Assembly: GCA_000467935.1 (NCBI GenBank)
Contig: KI259809.1
Span: 115,556-179,555, forward strand
DNA: 64,000 nt
Reading direction: 5' to 3'
Source: Peptostreptococcaceae bacterium oral taxon 113 str. W5053
Lineage (GTDB): Bacteria > Bacillota > Clostridia > Tissierellales > Peptoniphilaceae
Part shown: piece after piece, positions 28,693 to 37,797 of the stretch
Layout: each line of letters opens with the position of its first letter
Numbering within the stretch: the stretch's first letter is position 1
Translations under genes and position numbers: made by a program
The notes under the pieces: model-generated
The model's input: the letters and a program-made list of their open reading frames with translations, nothing else
Databases searched by the model: none
Told to the model about the DNA's origin: nothing

Positions 28693-30087
28693 TTACTCCA
28701 ATCTTTCTACGAGTTCACCAAATAGTGAAAATGAATTTGCAGATAAAATTTTTATTTGTACATATTTTCCAATTAAATTTTTCTCCCCTAAAAAGTGAAC
28801 TAACTTAAAAGTATCCGTTCTTCCACTTAATCTATCAGGATTATTTTTGCTAACAGATTCAACTAAAATTTCAACGGTTTTTCCAATATAGGCTTCATTT
28901 TTTTTCTTGAAAGAATCATACATATGGTCAAGCAAAAGTTGAAAACGATTCAGCTGGATATCTCTTGAAATCTTTTCAGGCATTTTTTGAGCGACGGTTC
29001 CAGGACGTTCTGAATAAATAAACATGAATCCCTGGTCATACCCAACTTCGTCAACGAGTTTTAACGTATCTTGGAAGTCCTCCTCCGTTTCTCCAGGAAA
29101 TCCAACAATAATATCTGTAGATAAAGATAAATTTGGAATTTTTTCTTTCATACGACGAACTAAATCCAAATAATATTCACGGGTATATTTTCGATTCATC
29201 TTTTTTAAAATTTTATTACTTCCCGATTGTACAGGCAAATGTATATGAGTAGACAGTTTTTTACTTGCTGCTATCCAATCAATTAATTCTTGAGGACAGT
29301 CTTTGGGATGTGAGGTCATAAAACGAATTCGTTTTATACCTTCAACTTTTTCTATTTGTTTTAATAAATCTGTAAAAGTAATAGGATTTGTCAAACTTTG
29401 GCCATAAGAATTAACATTTTGCCCTAAAAGCATAATTTCCGTAAATCCTTGATCAGCTAAATACTGTACTTCTTTTAAAATTTCTATAGGTTCTCTACTG
29501 GTCTCTTTCCCTCTAACGTAAGGAACCACACAATATGTACAAAAATTTTCACAACCGTACATAATATTAATATAAGCTCTTGCCGCTTCACCATGGATCA
29601 CTTCTTTTGCATCTTCCACAATTTTCATATTCTGTTCAATGGATTCGATGAATTGATTATCTCTCAAATGTTTGTAAATCATGTCCGGTAATTCATTAAT
29701 ATTATTAGTCCCGAAAATTAAATCTACATGAGAGTGTTTCTTTTTTATTGTGTTTCTAATATCGTTTAATTGCATCATACAACCGCAAAGTCCAATAATT
29801 AAATCCGGACGTTCTTTTTTTAGCGGTTTTAATTGACCGAGATGACCATATACTTTAACTTCAGCATTTTCTCGTATCATGCAAGTATTATATAAAATAA
29901 TGTCTGCTTCGTTTTGGTTTTCTGTAGATTCATATCCTATATCTTCCAATAAAAAAGCTATTCTTTCTGAATCGTGAACATTCATTTGACAACCATAAGT
30001 CTTTATCAAATATTTTCTATTTTTATGATTTATATTTTTAAATTCTTGATTCCAATTGTTTAGTTCTGTTTTACGTGCCGTTCTCAT
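28693..30087 (-). CDS. miaB: tRNA-2-methylthio-N6-dimethylallyladenosine synthase MiaB
   Basis: A 464-residue radical-SAM methylthiotransferase that acts on the MiaA product at A37. It has an N-terminal UPF0004 domain with three cysteines (KTYGCQMN, NTCMIRENAE, GLCGCMM), the radical-SAM CxxxCxxC in GCENFCTYCVVPYVRG, and a C-terminal TRAM domain. ATG 30087 is chosen over TTG 30099 because GGAGG is 5 nt before it. First gene of the miaB-mutS-mutL-miaA-ynbB unit. Confidence 0.96.
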   Translation of the reverse strand: MRTARKTELNNWNQEFKNINHKNRKYLIKTYGCQMNVHDSERIAFLLEDIGYESTENQNEADIILYNTCMIRENAEVKVYGHLGQLKPLKKERPDLIIGLCGCMMQLNDIRNTIKKKHSHVDLIFGTNNINELPDMIYKHLRDNQFIESIEQNMKIVEDAKEVIHGEAARAYINIMYGCENFCTYCVVPYVRGKETSREPIEILKEVQYLADQGFTEIMLLGQNVNSYGQSLTNPITFTDLLKQIEKVEGIKRIRFMTSHPKDCPQELIDWIAASKKLSTHIHLPVQSGSNKILKKMNRKYTREYYLDLVRRMKEKIPNLSLSTDIIVGFPGETEEDFQDTLKLVDEVGYDQGFMFIYSERPGTVAQKMPEKISRDIQLNRFQLLLDHMYDSFKKKNEAYIGKTVEILVESVSKNNPDRLSGRTDTFKLVHFLGEKNLIGKYVQIKILSANSFSLFGELVERLE

Positions 30088-30110
30088 ATCTTCCTCCAAT
30101 TTAATATTTA

Positions 30111-30119
30111 ATTATATCA
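30111..30119 (-). promoter_or_regulatory. Extended -10 promoter of the miaB-mutS-mutL-miaA-ynbB operon
   Basis: On the - strand TGA-TATAAT occupies 30119-30111. No clear -35 is seen. It lies 24 nt upstream of the miaB start codon and back to back with the recX promoter. Confidence 0.55.
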
Positions 30120-30142
30120 TATTTTGATAAAATATTTTTTTG

Positions 30143-30172
30143 TTGAAATAATTTTTCAAGATATGATATGAT
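30143..30172 (+). promoter_or_regulatory. Predicted sigma-A promoter of recX
   Basis: TTGAAA (30143-30148), 18-nt spacer and TATGAT (30167-30172). No LexA box is seen between this promoter and recX. Confidence 0.55.
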
Positions 30173-30195
30173 ACAAAAAGTGGGAGGTTTTTTTG

Positions 30196-30825
30196 ATGAA
30201 AATAATAACTTATTCCTTTTTGCAAGATACAGAAGTATTTTTGTTGCAATTAGATAATAAACAAGTTTTCCATATTCCATATTCTGTTTTTGAAAAATAT
30301 TCCTTATCAAAAAATCTGGAATTATCCAATGAGATGTATAACATCTTATACGAATATGAAAAATATTTTCAGGCAAAATCAGCTGCATTATCATACTTAT
30401 CCTATGGTCTAAAAAGCAGTAAGGAAGTCAAAGATTACTTAGCTAAAAAAAAGTATTCGACTTCAATCCAAGAAAAAGTAGTTGAACAATTCATTAAAAC
30501 CGGTTTAATAGATGATTTGTATTATGCCAAAGCGTTCACCAGAGATAAACTTAAGCTGAATCATTATGGACCTATAAGAATTCAAATGGAATTGAAAAAA
30601 AAGGGAATTGATGAAGCTTTTATTGATGAAACTTTAAAAGAAGTTTCAAAAGAAATTCTAATAGAAACCGCATATGAAGCATCTATAAAAAAAATTCATT
30701 CTTTAAAAAATAAATCAAATTTTCAAAAGAAGCAAAAAATATATCAATTCCTTTCGTACAAAGGTTTTGATTACGATACAATTATGAGTGCTTGGAGTAA
30801 ATTACAGGAGAATGCAGATGTGTAA
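30196..30825 (+). CDS. recX: Regulatory protein RecX
   Basis: A 209-residue RecX-family protein, which modulates RecA filaments. Tandem three-helix repeats are visible: AALSYLSYGLKSSKEVKDYLAKK, then IDDLYYAKAFTRDKLKLNHYGPIRIQMELKKKGID. Usually recX lies next to recA; here they are 16 kb apart. ATG 30196 follows GGGAGG. It overlaps the GIY-YIG gene by 8 nt (ATGTGTAA). Confidence 0.88.
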   Translation: MKIITYSFLQDTEVFLLQLDNKQVFHIPYSVFEKYSLSKNLELSNEMYNILYEYEKYFQAKSAALSYLSYGLKSSKEVKDYLAKKKYSTSIQEKVVEQFIKTGLIDDLYYAKAFTRDKLKLNHYGPIRIQMELKKKGIDEAFIDETLKEVSKEILIETAYEASIKKIHSLKNKSNFQKKQKIYQFLSYKGFDYDTIMSAWSKLQENADV

Positions 30826-31087
30826 AGTCTATGCATTATTGTGTAAAGATGGAAGTATATATACAGGGTGGACAAAAGATGTCCAAAAACGGTTAAAGCA
30901 GCATAATGATGGAAAAGGTGCAAAATACACTAAGAGTCATGGTCCCTGTACTTTGCTTTGTACTTGGGAATGTCTTTCCCCTTCGCATGCACTGAAATTA
31001 GAATACCAAATAAAAAAATTATCTCATGAACAAAAGCTAATATTAATTGAAAATACTAAAATCAAAAAGAGTCCATCTCATTTTTGA
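30818..31087 (+). CDS. GIY-YIG nuclease superfamily protein (UPF0213/YhbQ-like)
   Basis: An 89-residue single-domain GIY-YIG protein: VYALLCKDGSIYTGWTKDVQKRLKQHNDGKGAKYTK shows the degenerate YVY/GIY elements and catalytic Arg, followed by LEYQIKKLS. The family is small and mostly uncharacterised; a nuclease role is inferred from the fold. ATG 30818 is used because AGGAG lies 7 nt upstream. The last ten codons and stop lie within the left arm and loop of a 20-bp terminator hairpin. Confidence 0.88.
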   Translation: MCKVYALLCKDGSIYTGWTKDVQKRLKQHNDGKGAKYTKSHGPCTLLCTWECLSPSHALKLEYQIKKLSHEQKLILIENTKIKKSPSHF

Positions 31088-31104
31088 GATGGACTCTTTT
31101 TGAT
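31061..31104. terminator. Bidirectional 20-bp terminator between the GIY-YIG gene and oppA
   Basis: Perfect inverted repeat of 20 bp (31061-31080 and 31085-31104) around a TTTT loop, with A and T runs at both ends of the core GAGTCCATCTC. It can end transcription from both convergent genes. The GIY-YIG stop codon (31085-31087) is inside it, and the oppA stop begins 6 nt beyond. Confidence 0.92.
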
Positions 31105-31110
31105 ACATCG

Positions 31111-32778
31111 TTATTTTTCAATCGTTGCATCTCTAAAATACAAACTTCCCGTGGGTGTCAAAAACCATCCTTTTACATATGGTTTCATCATAAGATTCGT
31201 TGAACGATAATATAACGGAAGGAAAGGATAATCTTTCATTAAAATATTTTCTGCCTCTCTCATTAATCCCATGGCTATCTTTGGATCACGTTCTACTTTT
31301 GCCTTTAATACTGCTTGATCATATTCTTTACTAGCATAACCTGTTTTATTAAGAGGATCGCCGGAAACAAATAATGGTAAGAAAGTCATTGGATTTAGAT
31401 AATCAGCACCCCAACCCATAGCTGCAATTTCATATTTTCCTGCTTGTACATTATCATAGTAAACTTTCCACTCTTCTGTTGAAATCTCAACTTGTACTCC
31501 TAAATTTGTTTTCAGCATTTGAGCCATCGCTTCCACCAATTGTTTGACTTGTGGATTCGTATAATAAGAAAGTTGAATTGTTGGGAATCCTTCTCCATTT
31601 GGATATCCTGCTTCTGCCATTAATTTTTTTGCTTCCTCTTGATTTGCATTTGGAGATAAATCATAGGTTCCTCTACCCTCTTCATATTTTACTCCATCTA
31701 CTGCATATCCAGGAGATACTAAAGAAAATGCAGGCTCAGCAACACCTTGCAAAATATTGTCAATCAACGCTTGCCTATCAATTGCTAAATTAATTGCTTT
31801 ACGAATACGAACATCGTCATATGGTTTTTTCGCCGTATTAATTAAATAATATGTGGTTGCATATTGAGGTAAAGTATAAAGATCATCACTTTCCGCTTTT
31901 AGTTTGGATAAATCTGCCATCGGGATTTCTCTAAATCCGTAAATTTCTCCGCTTTGGAAAGCATTTAACGCAGTGGCTTGATCTTTAATATAACGGAATG
32001 TAATTTTATCCAGTTTTACCTTATCGGCATTATAATAATGCTCATTCTTTTCCAAGATAACAGATTCACCCATATTGATTGCAGTAATTTTATATGGTCC
32101 ATTTACAATATATGCTTCCGGTGATAAAGTCCATTTTTCACCATTTGCTTCAACAGTGGCTTTTTGTACGGGACAATAAACATTCATGGATAAAATATCT
32201 AAAAAGTAAGGTGCCGGATCTTTCAGTTTAATTTCTAAAGTATTTTCATCAATAGCTTTTACACCTAATTCATCAATGGTTTTTGCTCTGTCAAATACTT
32301 CTTGTGCATTTTCAATATAATCTGTTATCATTGTTAAATATTGAGCAGTTGTTTCCGGTTTTAAAACCCGTTGAATAGAATATAAAAAGTCATTGGCATT
32401 TAATGGGGTACCGTCACTCCACTTCAAACCTTTTCTCAAGTGGAAAGTATAAATTTTACCATCTTCAGAAATATCCCAACTTTCCGCTAATCCTGGAACT
32501 AATTCCGAGTTTTCGTTATACGTTACCAGACCCTCAAAACAGTTGGTAAGAAATGGGGATGCAAAACTGTTGCTGGTAACATTTGGGTCAATTCCATCCG
32601 GTTCATTGTGAAGAACAAAGGTGATACTCTTTTCACTATCATTTTCTTTAGCTGTTTGCTCTACAGTTTGTTCTCCGGTTTTTGTAGGTTCTTCAGGCGT
32701 CTTAGCATTACCTCCACAACTTGATAGCAACATCACCGACGCTATCATCAACGCAACAAATTTTAGTGACTTTTTCAT
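31111..32778 (-). CDS. oppA: Oligopeptide ABC transporter substrate-binding lipoprotein
   Basis: A 555-residue SBP_bac_5 lipoprotein. A signal peptide ends in lipobox LLSSC (Cys20), followed by a Thr/Glu-rich linker. Family motifs include GLAESWDISEDGKIYTFHLRKGLKWSDGTPLNANDFLYSI. It captures peptides outside the membrane and hands them to OppBC. AGAGGAG precedes ATG 32778. It is the last gene of the oppBCDFA unit. Confidence 0.93.
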   Translation of the reverse strand: MKKSLKFVALMIASVMLLSSCGGNAKTPEEPTKTGEQTVEQTAKENDSEKSITFVLHNEPDGIDPNVTSNSFASPFLTNCFEGLVTYNENSELVPGLAESWDISEDGKIYTFHLRKGLKWSDGTPLNANDFLYSIQRVLKPETTAQYLTMITDYIENAQEVFDRAKTIDELGVKAIDENTLEIKLKDPAPYFLDILSMNVYCPVQKATVEANGEKWTLSPEAYIVNGPYKITAINMGESVILEKNEHYYNADKVKLDKITFRYIKDQATALNAFQSGEIYGFREIPMADLSKLKAESDDLYTLPQYATTYYLINTAKKPYDDVRIRKAINLAIDRQALIDNILQGVAEPAFSLVSPGYAVDGVKYEEGRGTYDLSPNANQEEAKKLMAEAGYPNGEGFPTIQLSYYTNPQVKQLVEAMAQMLKTNLGVQVEISTEEWKVYYDNVQAGKYEIAAMGWGADYLNPMTFLPLFVSGDPLNKTGYASKEYDQAVLKAKVERDPKIAMGLMREAENILMKDYPFLPLYYRSTNLMMKPYVKGWFLTPTGSLYFRDATIEK

Positions 32779-32799
32779 AAAAACACTCCTCTCATAGTT

Positions 32800-33762
32800 T
32801 TATTTATATAAATGACAAGCAACATAATGATTATCGGAGATTTCTTTAATTTCCGGTTCAATTTCTTCACATACTTTAAGCTTTTCTTTACATCTTGTAT
32901 GGAAGCGACATCCTGTCGGTACATTAATCGGGCTAGCTATATCTCCAGTTATTCCAGGATGCACTTTTTCTCTTGCCAATTTTGGCGAAGGAATCGGAAT
33001 ACTGGATAACAATCCTTTTGTATAAGGATGTAACGGTTTTCTATAAATTTCAACCGCTTCACAAAGCTCAACCAATTTTCCTAAATACATAACACCTACA
33101 TCATCCGAAACATATCGTACCATAGATAAATCATGTGCAATAAATAAATAAGTCAATCCTAAATCATTTTGAAATTGTTTCAACATATTGACAATTTGAG
33201 CTTGAATAGAAACATCTAATGCCGAAATCGGTTCGTCGCATAAAATAATATCTGGTTTTAAAATTAAAGCTCGCGCAATACAAATTCTTTGCCTTTGTCC
33301 ACCGCTAAATTCATGTGCATATCGGTTAATATGCTCTTTTTGCAAGCCGACTCTTTCTAACATTTCTTCGATAAGATCTTGAGCCTCTGAAGATCTTCTT
33401 ATGATATTATGTGCAATAAGAGGTTCTGCAATTAAATCTCTAACTATCATTCTGCCATTTAAAGAAGCATACGGATCCTGAAAAATCATTTGCATCTTTC
33501 GTCGAATTGATTGTAATTCTTTTTGTGATTTATTAGCAATATTTTCACCATCAATCAGTATTTCACCTGAGGTTGGTTTATGTATTCTGATGATAGTTCT
33601 GGCACAGGTTGACTTTCCGCACCCGGATTCTCCTACCAAGCCTAAAGTTTTCCCTTTTTGAATGGAAAAACTTACATTATCTACAGCATGAACCACTTGA
33701 TTCTTTGAATTTTTGACAGGAAAGTATTTCACCAATTTTTTGACTTCCAATGCATTTTTCAT
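32800..33762 (-). CDS. oppF: Oligopeptide ABC transporter ATP-binding protein OppF
   Basis: A 320-residue ATPase with Walker A GLVGESGCGKSTCAR, signature EFSGGQRQRICIARAL, Walker B DIILCDEPISALD and the C-terminal oligo_HPY region GCRFHTRCKEKLKVCEE with cysteines typical of OppD/F (Fe-S site in relatives). It overlaps oppD by 1 nt (TAATG). Confidence 0.93.
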   Translation of the reverse strand: MKNALEVKKLVKYFPVKNSKNQVVHAVDNVSFSIQKGKTLGLVGESGCGKSTCARTIIRIHKPTSGEILIDGENIANKSQKELQSIRRKMQMIFQDPYASLNGRMIVRDLIAEPLIAHNIIRRSSEAQDLIEEMLERVGLQKEHINRYAHEFSGGQRQRICIARALILKPDIILCDEPISALDVSIQAQIVNMLKQFQNDLGLTYLFIAHDLSMVRYVSDDVGVMYLGKLVELCEAVEIYRKPLHPYTKGLLSSIPIPSPKLAREKVHPGITGDIASPINVPTGCRFHTRCKEKLKVCEEIEPEIKEISDNHYVACHLYK

Positions 33763-34805
33763 TATTCATCACTTCCTTTATCACCATATTTTTTTGATAA
33801 ATAGTCTGAAAAAGGATTATCTGTCAACGGCGCTTTTTTATTTAACAGCCAGCACATTGAACGGTGTCCTGACGCTATCGTTGTATATTCAGGCACATGT
33901 TCTAAGCATATATTTCTTGTAAAAGAACATCTTGGAGAAAAAGGACACCCTATAGGAGGATTTAACATATCCGGAGGAGATCCTTGTATAGGAATTAATG
34001 AAACCTGCTTATCCTGTTCAATATTCGGTATTGAATTCATCAATCCAATGGTATACGGATGCATCGGTTGCTCAAAGATTTCATTAACCGTTCCCTCTTC
34101 CATGACCATGCCGCCATACATAACTAGTACTCTGTGACATAATTCAGCTACAACACCCAAATCATGTGTAATAAACATCACACTTGTATTCAATTCTTTT
34201 TGCAGGTTTTTTAATAATTTTAAAATTTGGTCTTGAATCGTTACATCTAAAGCTGTAGTTGGCTCATCAGCGATTAGTAATTTCGGTTTACAAGCCAATG
34301 CCATAGCAATCATGATTCGTTGCCTCATCCCCCCTGAAAGTTCGTGAGGATACGCTGTATACCTTTTTTCAGATTCCGGAATTTTTACCATTTTCATTAA
34401 CTGTAAACTTTCAGCTTTTCGTTGTTCTTTTGATAATTCTTTATGATGTATTTCCAACATTTCCGAAATTTGACGCCCGACAGTAATTAATGGGTTTAAA
34501 CAAGACATCGGATCTTGAAAAATCATAGAAATTTGCTTGCCTCGAATTTTTCTTATTTCTTTTGAGGAAAAATTTGAAATTTCCTGATTTTCGAAAAATA
34601 TACTTCCTTTTGTTATCTTACCTGTTGAAGATAACAGTTTTAAAATAGATAATGAGGTGACACTTTTTCCACTTCCCGATTCACCGACAATTCCCAATAT
34701 TTCTCCCTCATTTAATGAAAAAGAAACTCCACGAACAGCTTTTACTTCACCATTTCCGGTATAAAAAGATGTATGTAAATCTTTTACTTGAAGCAACGTA
34801 TTCAT
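33762..34805 (-). CDS. oppD: Oligopeptide ABC transporter ATP-binding protein OppD
   Basis: A 347-residue ATPase with Walker A GIVGESGSGKSVTSL, signature ELSGGMRQRIMIAMALACKP, Walker B LLIADEPTTALD, and the oligo_HPY tail GCPFSPRCSFTRNICLEHVP. Pairs with OppF. It starts 34 nt after oppC. Confidence 0.93.
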   Translation of the reverse strand: MNTLLQVKDLHTSFYTGNGEVKAVRGVSFSLNEGEILGIVGESGSGKSVTSLSILKLLSSTGKITKGSIFFENQEISNFSSKEIRKIRGKQISMIFQDPMSCLNPLITVGRQISEMLEIHHKELSKEQRKAESLQLMKMVKIPESEKRYTAYPHELSGGMRQRIMIAMALACKPKLLIADEPTTALDVTIQDQILKLLKNLQKELNTSVMFITHDLGVVAELCHRVLVMYGGMVMEEGTVNEIFEQPMHPYTIGLMNSIPNIEQDKQVSLIPIQGSPPDMLNPPIGCPFSPRCSFTRNICLEHVPEYTTIASGHRSMCWLLNKKAPLTDNPFSDYLSKKYGDKGSDE

Positions 34806-34839
34806 ATACTCACCCTCTCTGTTTAGAAGATTATAATCA

Positions 34840-35982
34840 TTATTTTTTTAATTTCGGATCCAAAGCATCTCGCAAACCATCCCCTACATAACTAAAACCA
34901 AACATAGTTATGCATATTAATAGAGAGGGAAGAAAAAGTTGATATGGAGCTGTTCTAAGCGTTTGGAGGGAATCATTACACATTGTCCCTAAACTTGCCA
35001 TTGGAGGGGCAATACCAAGTCCTATGAAACCTAAAAAGGCTTCAATAAAAATGGCCGATGGAATAAGCATCGTTGCAGTTACTAAAATTGGTCCCATTGC
35101 ATTAGGTAATAAATGCTTAAATAATATTGTTTTTGAACTTGAACCAATTGTTCGAGCTGCATAAACAAATTCACTTTCTTTTAACGAGATAATCTGTCCT
35201 CTCACAATTCTCGCCATACTTACCCAATAAACACTGGATAGAGCAATAATAATGCTTAAAAATCCATTATTTAATACAACCATTATAAGGATTACATATA
35301 ATGTTAATGGTATAGTGCTAATAATATCCACAATTCTCATCATAACGGAATCTGTTAATCCGCCTTTATAACCTGAAATTCCTCCATACAATATTCCTAT
35401 CGTCATATTGACAATGGTAGCTATTAAAGCAACAATTAACGATATTCTCGAGCCGTACATTAATCTTGTCAACATATCTCTGCCTAAAAAATCAGAGCCT
35501 AATAGAAAAGTTTTATTCCACTTTTTTTCAACAGCAGTAATTTTTTTCCCTTGGTTATCGACAAAAGTTGCGGGTTTTTTCAAATAACTTATGTATATAT
35601 CATTTGTCCCATCTGTAAAAGTCATTGTTTTTTTCATTCCATTTTCTTCTTTCAACGAAAGTGATTGAATTAGTTTCCCATCTTCAGACACTTCAATAAT
35701 TTTTAAATTGGATGATAAGTAATAATATCGATTGTTAATTTTTGTTACATGCATTCTAAAAGGTATATTGCTGAAAGCAAGGTTTTGTTCATCGTATTTA
35801 AATTTGGTAAAATGTGGTGCAATAAATGAAAATATAATCATCAATATAATAATAATTAAACCAATAACCGCTGTAAGTTTATGTCTAAACCGAAACCATA
35901 CATCTCCTGAAAAAGATCTATTTTTAGTCCATATTTTTTCTTTTAATTCATCGGATGTAGTACACAAATCCCATTCGTTCAT
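34840..35982 (-). CDS. oppC: Oligopeptide ABC transporter permease OppC, with an extracytoplasmic insert
   Basis: A 380-residue inner-membrane permease. After the first transmembrane helix (LTAVIGLIIIILMIIFSFIAPHF) there is an insert of about 100 mostly hydrophilic residues (IPFRMHVTKINNRYYYLSSN to KKWNKTFLLG), then the BPD_transp_1 domain with GSDFLGRDMLTRLMYGSRISL and five more helices. The EAA loop is EFVYAARTIGSSSKTILFKHLLPNA. The insert makes it longer than the usual 300 residues. Confidence 0.9.
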   Translation of the reverse strand: MNEWDLCTTSDELKEKIWTKNRSFSGDVWFRFRHKLTAVIGLIIIILMIIFSFIAPHFTKFKYDEQNLAFSNIPFRMHVTKINNRYYYLSSNLKIIEVSEDGKLIQSLSLKEENGMKKTMTFTDGTNDIYISYLKKPATFVDNQGKKITAVEKKWNKTFLLGSDFLGRDMLTRLMYGSRISLIVALIATIVNMTIGILYGGISGYKGGLTDSVMMRIVDIISTIPLTLYVILIMVVLNNGFLSIIIALSSVYWVSMARIVRGQIISLKESEFVYAARTIGSSSKTILFKHLLPNAMGPILVTATMLIPSAIFIEAFLGFIGLGIAPPMASLGTMCNDSLQTLRTAPYQLFLPSLLICITMFGFSYVGDGLRDALDPKLKK

Positions 35983-35997
35983 AGGTGGGTTCCCTCC

Positions 35998-36915
35998 TTA
36001 TTCAAATTTGATTCTCGGATCAATTAAAACATAAAATATGTCAACAAGAAACACCATAGCAATTAGGAAGATAGCATAAAAAACTGTAATTCCCATGATT
36101 GCCGTATAATCTCTTTGACCGACACTATCGACAAAATAAACACCCATTCCAGGTATTGCAAATATTTTTTCTATAACAAATGAGCCTGTTAATAAACCGG
36201 CTATCGTAGGTCCTAAAATGGTTATCACAGGTATTAATGCATTTCTTAATGCATGCCTGGTAATGATTTTATTTTCAGAAAGCCCTTTTGCACGAGCTGT
36301 CCGAATGTAATCTTGCCCCATAACTTCCAATAAACTGGAACGCATTAATCGAGCTATAAATGCCATAGAATAGCCTCCCAATGCGATTACAGGAAGAATA
36401 TAACTTTTCCATGAATCTAATCCAAAGGTTGGTGTCCACTTTAAACTATAACTAAAAACATACATGAGAACTGTTGCAACTACAAAAGAAGGAATCGTTA
36501 CCCCTATAGTGGCTAAAGTCATAACCACCATATCTTGCCATTGATCATTCTTTATTGCTGCAAGAATACCTAGAGGAATTGCTGCAAGAAGTATAAATAA
36601 AATTGTAATTCCTCCTATTTTGGCTGAAACAGGAAAGCCCTTTTCAATAAAATCATTGACAGTTTTTCCTTGATATTTAAAAGAAGGTCCTAAATCAAAT
36701 TGAATTATTCCTTTAATATAATCAAAAAATTGTTTATACAAAGGATCCTTTAAATGATACTTTTCATTTAACGCCGCTTCTACCTGTTCTGGTAATTCAC
36801 GCTCTTGAGTAAATGGACCTCCCGGAACAGAATGCATTAAAACAAAAGTAATTAGGATAATAAAAAACAAGGTAACAATCATCATTAAAATTCTTTTCAA
36901 TATGTATTTCGTCAT
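35998..36915 (-). CDS. oppB: Oligopeptide ABC transporter permease OppB
   Basis: A 305-residue permease with an N-terminal helix (MTKYILKRILMMIVTLFFIILITFVL) and five more segments. The EAA loop is DYIRTARAKGLSENKIITRHALRNALIPV. ATG 36915 follows AAAGGGTGATG. It is the first gene of the opp unit, behind a strong promoter at 36963-36991. Confidence 0.93.
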   Translation of the reverse strand: MTKYILKRILMMIVTLFFIILITFVLMHSVPGGPFTQERELPEQVEAALNEKYHLKDPLYKQFFDYIKGIIQFDLGPSFKYQGKTVNDFIEKGFPVSAKIGGITILFILLAAIPLGILAAIKNDQWQDMVVMTLATIGVTIPSFVVATVLMYVFSYSLKWTPTFGLDSWKSYILPVIALGGYSMAFIARLMRSSLLEVMGQDYIRTARAKGLSENKIITRHALRNALIPVITILGPTIAGLLTGSFVIEKIFAIPGMGVYFVDSVGQRDYTAIMGITVFYAIFLIAMVFLVDIFYVLIDPRIKFE

Positions 36916-36962
36916 TAAATCATCACCCTTTATTTCATTTTCTTTTCGTTACATTTTTATTC

Positions 36963-36991
36963 ATTATACATAATCGTATTGTCATAGTCAA
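36963..36991 (-). promoter_or_regulatory. Sigma-A promoter of the opp operon
   Basis: On the - strand TTGACT (36991-36986), 17-nt spacer, TATAAT (36968-36963). AT-rich repeats lie just upstream (TACAT-TT-ATGTA around 37016-37027) that could be an operator; this is only a suggestion. Confidence 0.8.
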
Positions 36992-37059
36992 GACAAATGA
37001 TTTTATTACATTTTTACATAAATGTATTATTGTGGTGTTTTAAAAAAATATTTTGCAAG

Positions 37060-37200
37060 GCTAAACAAATAAATAACCCTGCATTTTGTACCGACCTCCA
37101 ATCGTTAGAATCTTGGTCTAACTTTTTGGGGTCACCTCAATAGCAGGTGTTTTTTTGTTTCGTACGCTTTGCGTACTCAACTAACTGGAACACAGTCCCA
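37060..37200. other. Intergenic stretch with IS3-end-like sequence and a + strand terminator
   Basis: The 325-nt gap between oppB and ywlG contains no ORF of note. TCTAACTTTTTGGGGTCAC (37116-37134) resembles the terminal repeats of IS3-family elements. CACCT-N7-AGGTG followed by seven T (37133-37157) is a terminator on the + strand although no + strand gene precedes it. GTACGC-TTT-GCGTAC (37162-37176) is a small palindrome. Together they look like the scar of a lost element. Confidence 0.4.
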
Positions 37201-37203
37201 CAA

Positions 37204-37230
37204 TAAAAAAACCCGAAAAAAATTCGGATT
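37204..37230 (-). terminator. Terminator after ywlG
   Basis: On the - strand CCGAA pairs with TTCGGG around a T-rich loop, followed by TTTTTTT. It ends about 10 nt after the ywlG stop. Confidence 0.7.
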
Positions 37231-37240
37231 CTTTGTTATT

Positions 37241-37780
37241 CTATAAATTATATTTTGCTCTTTCTCCACCAATTAATTTTGGTCTTGTTCTTGCTGCAGT
37301 TAAATGAGCTTTGCCTATTTTCTTGATTCCTAATCTTACAGGTACAACTACCGATTTTAAATGCATTCCAATAAAAGTATCTCCAATATCAATACCTGCA
37401 TGGGCTTGAATTCTTTCAATAACTACAGGCTGTTTGAAAGATTTCATCGCAGCGGTTGCAGCCGAGCCTCCTGCATGAATTTGGGGAACAACGGAAACTT
37501 GCTCCAAATTATATTTTTCCATACATTCTTTTTCCACTACTAAAGCACGATTTAAATGCTCACAGCACTGGACTGCAAAAAACAATAAATTTTTTTCACA
37601 AACTTTCTTTATTTCAGTGACAATTAATTCTCCGATTTGAGGTACAGAACCTTTTCCAATATGTGAGCCCACAATTTCACTTGTACTACAACCCAATACA
37701 AATATATTATTTTTTTCTAACTTTGCTATTTTAAGCAACTCTTCCACAGCCTTATTAATTTCTTTACGAATTTGTTCCAT
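37241..37780 (-). CDS. ywlG: UPF0340/TIGR01440 family protein (YwlG-like)
   Basis: A 179-residue protein of the YwlG family. Conserved blocks are FVLGCSTSEIVGSHIGKGSVP, AVQCCEHLNRALVVE, PQIHAGGSAATAA and RIQAHAGIDIGDTFIGMHLK. Function is unknown; the CCEHLNRA and GGSAAT blocks look like a ligand-binding site. ATG 37780 has AAGGAGGAG upstream; the longer frame to 37813 lacks a site. Confidence 0.9.
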   Translation of the reverse strand: MEQIRKEINKAVEELLKIAKLEKNNIFVLGCSTSEIVGSHIGKGSVPQIGELIVTEIKKVCEKNLLFFAVQCCEHLNRALVVEKECMEKYNLEQVSVVPQIHAGGSAATAAMKSFKQPVVIERIQAHAGIDIGDTFIGMHLKSVVVPVRLGIKKIGKAHLTAARTRPKLIGGERAKYNL

Positions 37781-37797
37781 AAAATCTCCTCCTTTTT

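Noticed and set aside
36916..37240. Riboswitch or T-box leader before oppB
   Set aside because: The predicted transcription start is close to oppB (about 40 nt), and the hairpins lie upstream of the promoter; no T-box or known aptamer motif was recognised.
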